27,636 bases of DNA, taken from NCBI GenBank assembly GCA_965364735.1, contig CBDTYW010000013.1:1-27636 (forward strand), read 5' to 3'. Shown piece after piece: positions 15,301 to 22,587 of the stretch. Within the stretch, counting starts at the first letter, position 1. Every line of letters begins with the position of its first letter. The notes under the pieces are model-generated. The model ran no database searches. It saw only the letters and a list, made by a program, of their open reading frames with translations, and had not been told where the DNA came from. This stretch comes from CBDTYW01 sp965364735. GTDB lineage: Bacteria; Actinomycetota; Nitriliruptoria; Nitriliruptorales; Nitriliruptoraceae. The translations under genes were made by a program, and so were the position numbers.

Positions 15301-15967
15301 CTACGTGTTGCGGACCCTCGTGGGTGAGGACATCCCGCTGAACGAGGGGTGTCTCCGCGCCGTGGAGATCATCGCGCCGAAGGGCACGATCGTGAACCCG
15401 AGCTACCCGGCCGCAGTCGTGGCGGGGAACACCGAGATCTCTCAGGCGGTGACCGACGCGATCTACGGGGCGCTCGGCGTCGTCGCCGGTTCACAGGCCA
15501 CGATGAACAACCTGATGTACGGCAACGACCGTCATCAGAACTACGAGACGATCTGTGGCGGCACGGGTGCGGGGCCGACCTTCGACGGTGCGAGCGCGGT
15601 TCAGAGCCACATGACCAACACCCGCATGACGGACCCGGAGATCCTCGAGCAGCGGCTCCCGGTGCGGGTCAGGGAGATGTCGATCCGGCGGGGCTCGGGC
15701 GGCGATGGCGCGCATCGCGGCGGCGATGGAGCCGTGCGACGCCTGGAGTTCCTGGAGCCGATGACCGTCACGATCGTCAGCTCCAGTCGGCGGGTCGCAC
15801 CTTTCGGGGTCTCCGGCGGAGAACCCGGCGCGGTCGGTGAGAACCTCCTCGAGCACGCCGACGGTCGGGTGCAGATCCTGGCGGGCGACGTCGAGGTCGA
15901 GGTGGGGCCGGGCGACGTCGTCGTGATGCGGACGCCGGGTGGCGGGGGGTTCGGCTCCGCGTCCTGA
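12350..15967 (+). CDS. 5-oxoprolinase-type hydantoinase A/B fusion
   Basis: 1205 residues from ATG 12350, with AAGGAG six bases upstream. The first ~690 residues are HyuA-like: WIDRGGTFTDLVGR at the N-terminus, GTTVATNALLERRG, LSGPAGGVVG, GFDMGGTSTDVTHF and the TVAAGGGSI stretch, which build the ATP-binding actin-like fold. From about 695 the HyuB half begins (VFNNLFMSIAEQMGGTLANT), with NNPFDGGTHLPDVT, SRGHHADIGG and ending in the GGAGxG-type tail GGGGFG. The fusion and length match the eukaryotic 5-oxoprolinase arrangement (about 1290), which opens 5-oxoproline to glutamate using ATP; N-methylhydantoinase/acetophenone carboxylase relatives are the alternative, but those are usually split genes. 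It stands alone behind a palindrome. Confidence 0.9.
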   Translation: MWDFWIDRGGTFTDLVGRAPEGTLHTHKLLSDAPDRYDDAAVAGIRALLDLEVDAVLPTDLIRSIRMGTTVATNALLERRGDRTVLAITAGLGDLLRIGFQNRPRLFDLDIVLPDLLHERVVEISERMGADGAVVTAVDEDAARRDLAAAYDDGIRAVAVALLHGHRFVEHEQRIAAIARDIGFTQVSVSHEVSPLSKLIARGDTTVVDAYLSPILRRYIDRVVAAVGEGTRLEFMQSSGGLTDARLFQGKDAILSGPAGGVVGMVEAGRQAGFEHLIGFDMGGTSTDVTHFDGELERTFETEVAGVRVRAPMLHVHTVAAGGGSILHFDGARFRVGPDSAGADPGPACYRGGGPLTVTDANVLLGRIRPEHFPSIFGPQGDASLDAEIVAQRFDTWAGKMRAATDDDRSGVQIAEGLLTIAVANMANAIKKISVMRGHDVTAYALHCFGGAGGQHACAVADELGMSTVLVHPFAGVLSAYGMGLADVRALRERQVDRPLDAQGIAVASGIAEELRADALEEMASQGIAAPETRTVARAMVRYAGSQQPIALDLSDTATMRLAFAAAHRSRFGFDAPSRQLDIEAVTVEAVATAPDVAVGRVGNRGTVAARSVPARERARMRSGGAWCDAALHHREVLEPSDVIEGPAIVVERTGTTIVDVGWQAAIDDERNLVITRVVARPARVAVGTNVDPVLLEVFNNLFMSIAEQMGGTLANTAYSVNIKERLDFSCAVFDAAGDLVANAPHVPVHLGSMGASVRTVIDRNADPDGTTTMRPGNAYVLNNPFDGGTHLPDVTVISPVFDEAGKTIQFYVGSRGHHADIGGRTPGSSPPDSTHIEEEGVVIDNVLLVEQGRFREREVRELLTSAAMPVRNVEQNIADLTAQIAANETGATAIRAMIRKFGIDVVHAYMQHVQDNAEESVRRLIDTLDDGAFVLPLDNGCEVRVAVRVDRATRTASFDFSGTSAQDPGNHNAPVSICNAAVLYVLRTLVGEDIPLNEGCLRAVEIIAPKGTIVNPSYPAAVVAGNTEISQAVTDAIYGALGVVAGSQATMNNLMYGNDRHQNYETICGGTGAGPTFDGASAVQSHMTNTRMTDPEILEQRLPVRVREMSIRRGSGGDGAHRGGDGAVRRLEFLEPMTVTIVSSSRRVAPFGVSGGEPGAVGENLLEHADGRVQILAGDVEVEVGPGDVVVMRTPGGGGFGSAS

Positions 15968-16057
15968 CCTCGATCGGGCGCTGTTGTGAGCAGTCTGCGC
16001 ACGGACGAGCGGCTCGGCGTGCGCGAGAACATGTTCCAGAAGCGCGGTCGGCGGCTG

Positions 16058-16075
16058 TGAGGCATTATCTCATTT
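16058..16075 (+). promoter_or_regulatory. Possible leaderless promoter and TetR autoregulatory site
   Basis: This is a rare AT-rich pocket. TGAG (16058-16061) and CTCA (16069-16072) flank GCATTAT, giving a 15-base inverted repeat that could bind the TetR protein. CATTAT (16063-16068) resembles a -10, and a start 7-8 bases later would fall on the A of the ATG at 16076. No Shine-Dalgarno sequence precedes that ATG, which fits a leaderless mRNA. Confidence 0.4.
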
Positions 16076-16678
16076 ATGTCCAACAGTGTCTGGCTGCGCC
16101 ACGATGACGAGGACGTCGCCACCGACGTCCTGCTCGACGCTGCCGGTGAAGCGTTCGCGGCGATCGGGGTCGGCAAGGCCTCGATGGTCGACGTCGCACG
16201 CTCCGCCGGCTGCTCCCGCGCGACGCTCTACCGCTACTTCCCGAACCGCACGGCGCTGCACCAGGCGTTCGTCCAGCGGGCGTGGCTGCGCATCGCCGCG
16301 AGCGCTGCGGAGAGCAGGGCGCCGTCGCAGCCGCTCACCGCGGACGAGATCACCGACCGGGTGACGCTGGGTGTGCTTGCTGTCCGGTCAGACCCCCTGC
16401 TTGCCGTCTGGTTCGAGCCCGAGAACATGAGCATTCCGCTCGCGCTCAGCCAGGACTCCGACGTCCTCCGCGCCATGGCCGCAGCCTTCATCGGTGAGGT
16501 CGTGGGCAGCGAGGTCAACGACGCCGAGGCCGAGCGACGCGGGGCCTGGATGCTGCGGATCATCGTGTCGCTGCTCGTCATGCCAGGCGCCGACGTCGCG
16601 GCCGAACGCGAGCTCGTCGCGTCCTACGTCGTACCCGTTCTCTTCCCAACCCACGCAAGCCCAAGGATCACGCCATGA
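16076..16678 (+). CDS. TetR-family transcriptional regulator
   Basis: 200 residues. The N-terminal helix-turn-helix is typical: LLDAAGEAFAAIGVGKASMV, then DVARSAGCSRATLYRYFPNR (about residues 18-60). The C-terminal ligand domain is all helical, as in the family, and gives no clue to the ligand. The gene starts a three-gene operon: its stop overlaps the SRPBCC start as ATGA, which in turn overlaps the P450. It therefore most likely represses this operon and its own promoter, and responds to a P450 substrate such as a steroid or another hydrophobic compound (inference). Confidence 0.92.
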   Translation: MSNSVWLRHDDEDVATDVLLDAAGEAFAAIGVGKASMVDVARSAGCSRATLYRYFPNRTALHQAFVQRAWLRIAASAAESRAPSQPLTADEITDRVTLGVLAVRSDPLLAVWFEPENMSIPLALSQDSDVLRAMAAAFIGEVVGSEVNDAEAERRGAWMLRIIVSLLVMPGADVAAERELVASYVVPVLFPTHASPRITP

Positions 16679-17169
16679 ACATCGTCTGCGAGAAGGTCGG
16701 CCTCGAGTACTTCGAGAACGCCGCGACCCTCTACAAGGCCACCGAGATCGTCACGGCAACGCCGGACCAGATCTTCGAGGTCTTCCTCGACGCCGACGCC
16801 TGGGTCGAGTTCGCGATGCCGATCGAGAAGGTGGAGTGGACCTCACCCTTCCCGCTCGAGGTCGGCTCGACGCGGTCGGTCCACATGATGGGCGACATCG
16901 TCGGCCACGAGGAGTTCATCGCATGGGAGCACGGGAAGCGCATGGCCTTCCGCTTCAACGAGGTCTCCGGGGCCGACATGCCCGCCTTCGGTGAGGACTA
17001 CATCGTCACCGATCTCGGGGACGGCACCTGCAAGGTCGAGTGGATCATGGCGATGGGCGCCCCCGGCGGCGAACGCACGCCGCCCGACGAGGGGATGCAG
17101 TCGTTCGTCGAGCTCACGCTCCGGACCTTCCGTGAGCTCACCGAAGCGCGCTACGCGAAGGTCGCATGA
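16675..17169 (+). CDS. SRPBCC family protein of the P450 operon
   Basis: 164 residues. The stretch YKATEIVTATPDQIFEVFLDADAWVEFAMP is the start of an SRPBCC helix-grip fold; strands with FPLEVGSTRSVHM and FIAWEHGKRMAFRF follow, and the C-terminal helix is FVELTLRTFRELTEARY. Such proteins bind hydrophobic small molecules in a deep pocket. It overlaps the TetR gene by four bases and the P450 gene by four bases, so translation is coupled. In this setting it may bring the substrate to the P450 or bind the product, but no catalytic residues can be assigned. It is only distantly similar to the other two SRPBCC proteins here. Confidence 0.85.
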   Translation: MNIVCEKVGLEYFENAATLYKATEIVTATPDQIFEVFLDADAWVEFAMPIEKVEWTSPFPLEVGSTRSVHMMGDIVGHEEFIAWEHGKRMAFRFNEVSGADMPAFGEDYIVTDLGDGTCKVEWIMAMGAPGGERTPPDEGMQSFVELTLRTFRELTEARYAKVA

Positions 17170-18395
17170 TGTCGACGACCACAACCGGCATGGACCTCAG
17201 CACGATCGATCTCACCGACGCGGGGGTCTGGCAGCGGGGCGCTCCCCACGAGTGGCTCGACGCGATCCGCACCCAGGACCCGGTGTTCTGGCATGAGGAG
17301 TCCGACGGTGAGGGCTTCTGGACGATCCCCCGCCACGAGGACGTCCGCTACGTCTCGTCCAACCCGCTGCTCTTCTCGAACTGGATCGGTGGGCCGATGC
17401 GGCTCACCCCCGAGGGCGGCGCCGACGCCGTGCGGCTGGTCATCATCGGGATGGACCCGCCCGAGCACCGCATGTTCCGCAGCATCGTCTCGCGCGCGTT
17501 CACTCCGCGCATGATCGCGGAGCTCGAGTCCTCGCTGCGTCGCGAGACCAAGCGGGTCATCGACGACCTTCGCGGACGGACGCGGTGCGACTTCGTCCCC
17601 GACGTGGCCGCACGGGTCCCGATGTGGTCGATCAGCGAGCTGATGGGCGTGCCGCTGGAGGACCGCCACCTGATGTACGAGCTGAGCCACGCGCTGATCG
17701 ATGACCAGGACAAGGAGGTCGCGCCGTCGGAGGAGGCCAAGCAGGCCGACTCCGCGCGGCTGTTCGGCTACGCCATGGAGATGGCGGCCAAGGAGCGCGC
17801 GAACCCGGGCAACAACCTCACGAGCGCGCTGCTCGCTGCAGAGGTCGACGGTCGTGCGCTCACGGACATGGAGTACTCCATGTTCTTCATGTTCTTGATC
17901 GTCGCCGGCAACGAGACCACGCGGACGGCCACCTCTCACGGGCTGCTCACCCTGATGGACCACCCGGACGTCCTGGCGCGGCTGCAGGCCGACCCGTCGC
18001 TCATCCCGGGAGCCGTGGAGGAGCTGCTCCGCTGGGAGCCGCCGATCCACCACTTCCGTCGCACCGCGAGCGAAGACACCGTCCTCGGCGGCAAGCAGAT
18101 CAAGAAGAACGACAAGGTGCTCATGTGGTACGCGGCGTCCAACCGAGACCCGGAGGTCTTCGACCGTCCGCACGAGCTCGACATCGACCGCTCGCCGAAC
18201 ATGCACCAGTCGTTCGGCATCGGGCAGCACTTCTGTCTCGGCGCGAACCTCGCGCGTCTGTCGCTGAGGATCATGTTCGAGGAGCTGCTCGCGAACGTGA
18301 CGGACTTCGAGCTGGCTGAGCCGCCGCGCCCGCTGTACTCGAACGTGATCAACGGCATCAAGGAGATGCAGCTCAACTACCGGATGATCGACTGA
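17166..18395 (+). CDS. Cytochrome P450
   Basis: 409 residues. All P450 hallmarks are present: AGNETTR in the I helix (residues 247-253, oxygen activation), ELLR in the K helix (E286, R289), and the haem loop FGIGQHFCLGANLAR with the axial cysteine at residue 357. The length suits a soluble class I enzyme that needs ferredoxin and a reductase, which are not in the window. The HFRRTA stretch after ELLR and the overall look recall CYP124/125/142-type actinobacterial P450s that act on cholesterol side chains and fatty acids; this subfamily placement is a guess. The start overlaps the SRPBCC stop; ATG 17169 is an equally possible start. Confidence 0.95.
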   Translation: MMSTTTTGMDLSTIDLTDAGVWQRGAPHEWLDAIRTQDPVFWHEESDGEGFWTIPRHEDVRYVSSNPLLFSNWIGGPMRLTPEGGADAVRLVIIGMDPPEHRMFRSIVSRAFTPRMIAELESSLRRETKRVIDDLRGRTRCDFVPDVAARVPMWSISELMGVPLEDRHLMYELSHALIDDQDKEVAPSEEAKQADSARLFGYAMEMAAKERANPGNNLTSALLAAEVDGRALTDMEYSMFFMFLIVAGNETTRTATSHGLLTLMDHPDVLARLQADPSLIPGAVEELLRWEPPIHHFRRTASEDTVLGGKQIKKNDKVLMWYAASNRDPEVFDRPHELDIDRSPNMHQSFGIGQHFCLGANLARLSLRIMFEELLANVTDFELAEPPRPLYSNVINGIKEMQLNYRMID

Positions 18396-18403
18396 GGTCG
18401 ATC
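18386..18403 (+). terminator. Hairpin with the P450 stop codon in its loop
   Basis: GATCGAC and GTCGATC form a perfect 7-bp stem; the 4-base loop TGAG holds the stop codon. No T-tract follows. Position at the end of a three-gene operon, facing a convergent gene, supports a T-less terminator. Confidence 0.4.
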
Positions 18404-18416
18404 CTCGCGGTGACGG

Positions 18417-19286
18417 TCAACCGACGACGATCGAGACCTCGAACGTCCGGTCAGCGGTCTGTGACCGGACGTTCGTGAGGCCGTTGTCGGCCACGCGCAT
18501 CTCCCACTCGCGGTAGCCGGGGTCACGGACGAAGCTGCGTTCGAGCAGGGTGATCGACGAGCCCTGGAGCGTGGGCTCCGACCAGGCGCCCGCGCTCGAG
18601 CGGAGCCGCAGGACGGCCTGGGTGTCGGGGGAGATGCTGAAGGCCTCGCCCGTGTCGTCCTCGGTGATGATGCGTTCGGGCTGCGGGGCGGTCGTTGGCT
18701 CGCCCGAGCTCGGGGCGGGACGCGGCGGCACCGTGACGATGACGGAGGCGCCACCCCAGCCGTTGACGCTGTCGCGTGCCTCGACCTCGATCTTGGTGAC
18801 CGACGTCGGGATGACGAGCTCCGGCAGCGTCCGGGTGAAGGGTTGCTCGTTGGGGTGCGGGTGCGCGAGCGAGCGAACGTCCAGCTCCTTCCCGTCCAAG
18901 GACTTCGCGCGGAAGCCGTCGGCGTAGCGGGAGGCGCTGTCATACGGGGAGGAGATCGTCGCGTGCAGCGTCCAGGTGTCGCCGGTGGCTTCGAGGCGTG
19001 CGTCCACGACGTCAGGGAACTGATCAGCGACAGCCGGCGGTGCGCCGGTCTCGACAGCCGGTCGTGGTGTCGCTGACGCAGAGGCGGTCGCGGTCGGCGA
19101 CGGGGCGGCCGTGTTCTGAGGAGCCGTCGTCGTGTCCGACCGAGCAGGTGTCTCCGCGGACTCCGGCGATCGCGATTCCTGCGGGGGGAGGAACTCGTCG
19201 GCAGCCTCGGGCGTGCCGCACGCGCTGACCAACGCCGCGGTCGCCAGGCCGACGGCCAGATGTCGGAGTCGTGTGATGTCGCGCAT
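18417..19286 (-). CDS. Putative lipoprotein with a conserved two-part body
   Basis: 289 residues. The N-terminus LAVGLATAALVSAC is a lipoprotein signal with the lipobox Cys at residue 23. A long low-complexity Thr/Ala/Pro/Ser linker (to about residue 80) keeps the body away from the membrane. The middle domain has SPYDSASRYADGF, AHPHPNEQPFTRTL and VEARDSVNGWGG, which I recall as a conserved block in secreted actinobacterial proteins of unknown function. A second linker leads to a C-terminal beta domain with LRLRSSAGAWSEP and DPGYREWEMRV. The Trp/Gly-Tyr layout faintly resembles chagasin-type inhibitors, but I would not assign that. It follows the patatin gene on the same strand, 125 bases away. 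Confidence 0.75.
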   Translation of the reverse strand: MRDITRLRHLAVGLATAALVSACGTPEAADEFLPPQESRSPESAETPARSDTTTAPQNTAAPSPTATASASATPRPAVETGAPPAVADQFPDVVDARLEATGDTWTLHATISSPYDSASRYADGFRAKSLDGKELDVRSLAHPHPNEQPFTRTLPELVIPTSVTKIEVEARDSVNGWGGASVIVTVPPRPAPSSGEPTTAPQPERIITEDDTGEAFSISPDTQAVLRLRSSAGAWSEPTLQGSSITLLERSFVRDPGYREWEMRVADNGLTNVRSQTADRTFEVSIVVG

Positions 19287-19324
19287 GCTGCTGCACCCTG
19301 ATGCTCGTTGCCTTCCTCATCACA

Positions 19325-19341
19325 TCGGCCGGGACGGCCGA
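19325..19341 (-). terminator. GC-rich hairpin after the patatin gene
   Basis: TCGGCCG and CGGCCGA are perfect 7-bp arms around GGA. It lies about 70 bases beyond the patatin stop and 40 bases before the lipoprotein start, without a T-tract, so it may end the patatin transcript. Confidence 0.35.
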
Positions 19342-19411
19342 AGTGCAAGCGGACCGGTCAGTGGTCGCACCGGAAGCAGAACGTTCTTCGCGTCGAGGAA
19401 CCCTGCAACGA

Positions 19412-21661
19412 TCAGGCTTCTGGACGCTCGAGTCGACGAGGGAGCCGGGCTGATGCCGGGCGTTCGAGCCAGCTGTCGATCTGCGCTCGCGCGCTGGCGT
19501 GGCCGGTCTCCGCGACGCGGTCGACGGAGTTCTCGCTGAAGTCGAGCAGCCCGACGCCTTCGAGCGTCAGCTGGAGATGCAGCTCTGGCGGATGCGCGGC
19601 GAGGATGGCCTCGGTCTGTCGACGCGACGCGATGAGCATCGTCGCGATCACGGTCTCCGCGACCGACGGGATCCTCGCCGCGTGCAGCCCCGGGACGATC
19701 CGGCGGGCCACCTGACTCCAGCCGGACACCGAGGAGCCGAAGTCATCGAAGGCCTGCGGACCACGGAGCGGCGCGACGTCTGCCGCGATGATGGTGTCGC
19801 AGTCCCCCCGGCGCCGTGCGGCGGAGATCGGCAGGTTGTCCAGGACGCCTCCGTCGACGAGAAGATCATGTCCGTCCGGGACCGGCGGGAGGACGCCGGG
19901 AAGCGACACGCTCGACCGGACCGCGAACGCGATGGGACCGCGCTCGACGACGATGCTCGAGGCGGTGGTGAGATCGGTCGCCATGATGCTGAGCGGGATC
20001 CAGCAGTCCTCGATGTGCTGCTCACCGAAGTGCCGCTCGAGCCCCTCGACCAGACGTCGGCCGCGGAGCAAGGCCGCGACGGGGAGCGTCGGATCGAACT
20101 GCTTGGGGAACGACGTGCGGACGACGCGGTGCGCCTGCTCGTCGGTCCACTCCAGCGCAGCCATGGCACCGATGACCGCACCGATGCTGCTGCCGGCGAT
20201 CCGGTCGATCGGGACGCCGGCCTCCCGCAGCGCCCGGATGACGCCGAGATGCGCGAACCCACGCGCGCCGCCGCCACCGAAGGCCACGGCCACACCGCGT
20301 CCGATGAGCAGCCGGGCGACCCGTTCGTGGTCGGCGGCGAGACCGCGCCGCAGGTGCAGGTGGTCCATCTCGCGAGCCGCGAGCCACCGGCGGACCTTTC
20401 TCGGGCGGTCCGCGTGCCGCGGGTGGACCAGCAGCAGGGTGTGCTGGACCTCGGACACGAGGCCAGCGTCACGGATCTGCCGTTCGAGGGGACCGATGTC
20501 GGATGAGGCCGTGGCGTCGGCGACCCAGATGACGCGGTCAGCGCGCCGCAACGCGCGCCGTGTCCAGGCGGACGCCGTGAGATCGGTGACGTGCACGACG
20601 TGTTCGTGCTCGTCCTCCGCGATGGCGAGCCAGTGCTCGAGCGCCAGCACCGGACCGTCGAAGCCCTCGACCTGCGCGGCGTCGGCAACAGGGATCGCGG
20701 CGTCGATCGTGCGGCTGGTCACGAGAAGCGTGCTCGCGTACGTCCCGATCACTCCGGCGACGGAGAGGATCTCCTCGTCAAGCCCCGGGCCGAGCGGCAC
20801 GACGACGATGTTCGACGCGCGCGAGAACCTCGATGCTTGCCCGTGGAGGTTGTGGCGGGTGGCGCGCGAGACGAGGTCGAGGACGGCGTGTGGGTGGCGG
20901 TCGACCAGCTCATGGAGCAGGTCGCGCGGGAAGCAGGCGAGCTCGGTGTCGCGCAGCGCCCGAACCGACGCGGTCCGCTGCCCCCCGTCGATGAGGGCCG
21001 ACTCGCCCACCAGCCTCCCCGGCCCGATCTCGGCGAGGACCTGGTCAGCGCCGTCCTGAGCGGTCGAGACCCGCAGCCGTCCGGAGACGACGAGCAGCGC
21101 GTGGTCGGCTGGGTCCCCCTGCGCGAAGACCAGTTGTCCCGCGACGGCGAGCTCCCATCGCGCGCGTGCCGACAGCTCTTCGAGCAGCTGCTGCGAGGTG
21201 CCCGGGAAGGCTTGGAGGAGATGGCGCTGCAGACGCTGGTGTCGGAGACGGCGGCCCGCGCTCCCCGCCAGACGATCGGCGATGTCCGGTCGGGCTGCGA
21301 CGAGGGCTTCGACGCCTTCCCGTGTCAGCCGAACGGCGGTCGTCGCGCTTGTGGCGCGAACCGTCGAGGTGCGCTGCTCAGCGCTGACCAAGGCGATCTC
21401 GCCGACGACGTCCCCGGGGCCCATCGTCCCCAGGTGCGATGCGCTGGCCCCTTGCTCATCGGTCACGTCGAGGCTGCCGGTGACGACCACGAACAGCGCG
21501 TCGGCAGCATCTCCCTGCGTCATCAACACGTCGTCTGCGGCGATCGACACGAGGGTGACGTGATCGGCGATGAGGGCCACGTCCTCGTCGGTGAGCTCGT
21601 GGAACACCGGCGAGATCGACAGGCCACGAACGTCATGCGGCATCGAGATCTCCAAGTTCAC
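19412..21661 (-). CDS. NTE-type patatin phospholipase with two cyclic-nucleotide-binding domains
   Basis: 749 residues. Two CRP-like cNMP-binding domains come first: about residues 15-130 with GDVVGEIALVSAEQRTSTVRA, and about 150-265 with GRLVGESALIDGGQRTASVRA. Each has the Gly-Glu and Arg of the phosphate-binding cassette. A central region (about 280-450) follows, and then the patatin domain: GGGGARGF (oxyanion hole, about 460), GSSIG (nucleophile serine, about 488) and DGG (catalytic Asp, about 602). The layout matches bacterial neuropathy-target-esterase homologues, including Mycobacterium tuberculosis Rv2565 as I recall it. It probably hydrolyses phospholipids or lysophospholipids at the membrane under control of a nucleotide or another ligand. 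It is transcribed away from the MBL gene. Confidence 0.9.
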   Translation of the reverse strand: MNLEISMPHDVRGLSISPVFHELTDEDVALIADHVTLVSIAADDVLMTQGDAADALFVVVTGSLDVTDEQGASASHLGTMGPGDVVGEIALVSAEQRTSTVRATSATTAVRLTREGVEALVAARPDIADRLAGSAGRRLRHQRLQRHLLQAFPGTSQQLLEELSARARWELAVAGQLVFAQGDPADHALLVVSGRLRVSTAQDGADQVLAEIGPGRLVGESALIDGGQRTASVRALRDTELACFPRDLLHELVDRHPHAVLDLVSRATRHNLHGQASRFSRASNIVVVPLGPGLDEEILSVAGVIGTYASTLLVTSRTIDAAIPVADAAQVEGFDGPVLALEHWLAIAEDEHEHVVHVTDLTASAWTRRALRRADRVIWVADATASSDIGPLERQIRDAGLVSEVQHTLLLVHPRHADRPRKVRRWLAAREMDHLHLRRGLAADHERVARLLIGRGVAVAFGGGGARGFAHLGVIRALREAGVPIDRIAGSSIGAVIGAMAALEWTDEQAHRVVRTSFPKQFDPTLPVAALLRGRRLVEGLERHFGEQHIEDCWIPLSIMATDLTTASSIVVERGPIAFAVRSSVSLPGVLPPVPDGHDLLVDGGVLDNLPISAARRRGDCDTIIAADVAPLRGPQAFDDFGSSVSGWSQVARRIVPGLHAARIPSVAETVIATMLIASRRQTEAILAAHPPELHLQLTLEGVGLLDFSENSVDRVAETGHASARAQIDSWLERPASARLPRRLERPEA

Positions 21662-21678
21662 GCTGCGGGCTCCGCGAG

Positions 21679-21684
21679 ACTCTA
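21679..21684 (-). promoter_or_regulatory. Candidate -10 hexamer TAGAGT for the patatin gene
   Basis: CCTAGAGT on the minus strand lies 17 bases before the ATG, giving a very short leader. Confidence 0.35.
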
Positions 21685-21737
21685 GGACCGTCAGGGGGGC
21701 GCGGCAGGCCCACGGGGAGCATGCTCGGCGACACCCC

Positions 21738-21743
21738 TAGGGT
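21738..21743 (+). promoter_or_regulatory. Candidate -10 hexamer TAGGGT in a small palindrome
   Basis: The hexamer is inside CACCC-CTA-GGGTG (21733-21745), 40 bases before the GTG start of the MBL gene. An operator over the -10 is possible. Confidence 0.35.
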
Positions 21744-21783
21744 GACCACCTGCAGCCCCGACCGACGAGATCAGGACCACCCC

Positions 21784-22587
21784 GTGCGCGTTCACCACCT
21801 TGACCTCGGCACGATGTGCCCGGTGGCACGTCGACTCGTCAACCCTGAGCGGCGGTTGGTGTGTCACGGACTGCTCATCGAGACCGCTGACCGGCTCGTG
21901 CTCGTCGAGTCCGGCTTCGGGACGGCGGACGTCGCGGATCCCAAGCCGCGGCTGGGGCGGCCGTTCGTGGCCATCGCGCGGCCTCGGCTCGACCCGGCGT
22001 CCACGGCGATCGCTCAGGTCACGGCGCTTGGCTTCGACCCGGCCGATGTCCGTGACATCGCCCTCACCCACCTGGATCTCGACCACGCCGGCGGGATCTC
22101 TGACTTCCCGCACGCACGGATCCACGTCGCACCGCGCGAGATGGCGGCTGCCTTGGCCCAGGCGACGCGCGTGCACCGCGATCGGTTCCGCGCCCCGCAC
22201 TTCGCACACGGTCCGCTCTGGGCGGCGACCACGGGTACCGACGGAGACTGGCACGGGTTCGACGGAGTGAGCGAGATCGTCGACGGAGTCATCGCCGTCC
22301 CGCTGCCCGGCCACAGCCCCGGTCATCAGGGGATCGCGGTCCGCACAGGTGATCGCTGGTTGCTCCACGCTGGCGACGCGTTCTTCCATCGTGACGAGAT
22401 GCGGCCAGATGACCCCCGCTGCTCCGTCGCGCTGCGGGTCTTCCAGAGGTTGGCCGCGGAGGACAACCGGCCACGGCTGGCCACGCAGGAGCGGCTGCGC
22501 GATCTCGTCCGCACCCACGATGATGTCTCGGTGTTCTGCGCGCACGATCCGCGTCAGCTCTCCGAGGCGGCGTCGGCGTCGGCGTAG
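21784..22587 (+). CDS. MBL-fold metallo-hydrolase (lactonase-like)
   Basis: 267 residues from the GTG at 21784, with AGGA about 8 bases upstream. The zinc-binding motif THLDLDHAGG has the HxHxDH form (HLDLDH, residues 96-101). Other ligands are His in PGHSPGH and Asp in HAGDAFF; a C-terminal HD (CAHDP) completes the site. The opening LDLGTMCPV and short length recall AiiA/AttM-type lactonases and related hydrolases, so a small lactone or ester is a fair guess, not more. The 3' end overlaps the end of the convergent regulator gene by 34 bases, both being coding. Confidence 0.88.
   Translation: MRVHHLDLGTMCPVARRLVNPERRLVCHGLLIETADRLVLVESGFGTADVADPKPRLGRPFVAIARPRLDPASTAIAQVTALGFDPADVRDIALTHLDLDHAGGISDFPHARIHVAPREMAAALAQATRVHRDRFRAPHFAHGPLWAATTGTDGDWHGFDGVSEIVDGVIAVPLPGHSPGHQGIAVRTGDRWLLHAGDAFFHRDEMRPDDPRCSVALRVFQRLAAEDNRPRLATQERLRDLVRTHDDVSVFCAHDPRQLSEAASASA

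Noticed and set aside
19412..21661. Patatin protein as a CBASS anti-phage effector
   Set aside because: Its layout (two cNMP domains plus patatin) is that of NTE-type lipases, and no CD-NTase or accessory genes are near.
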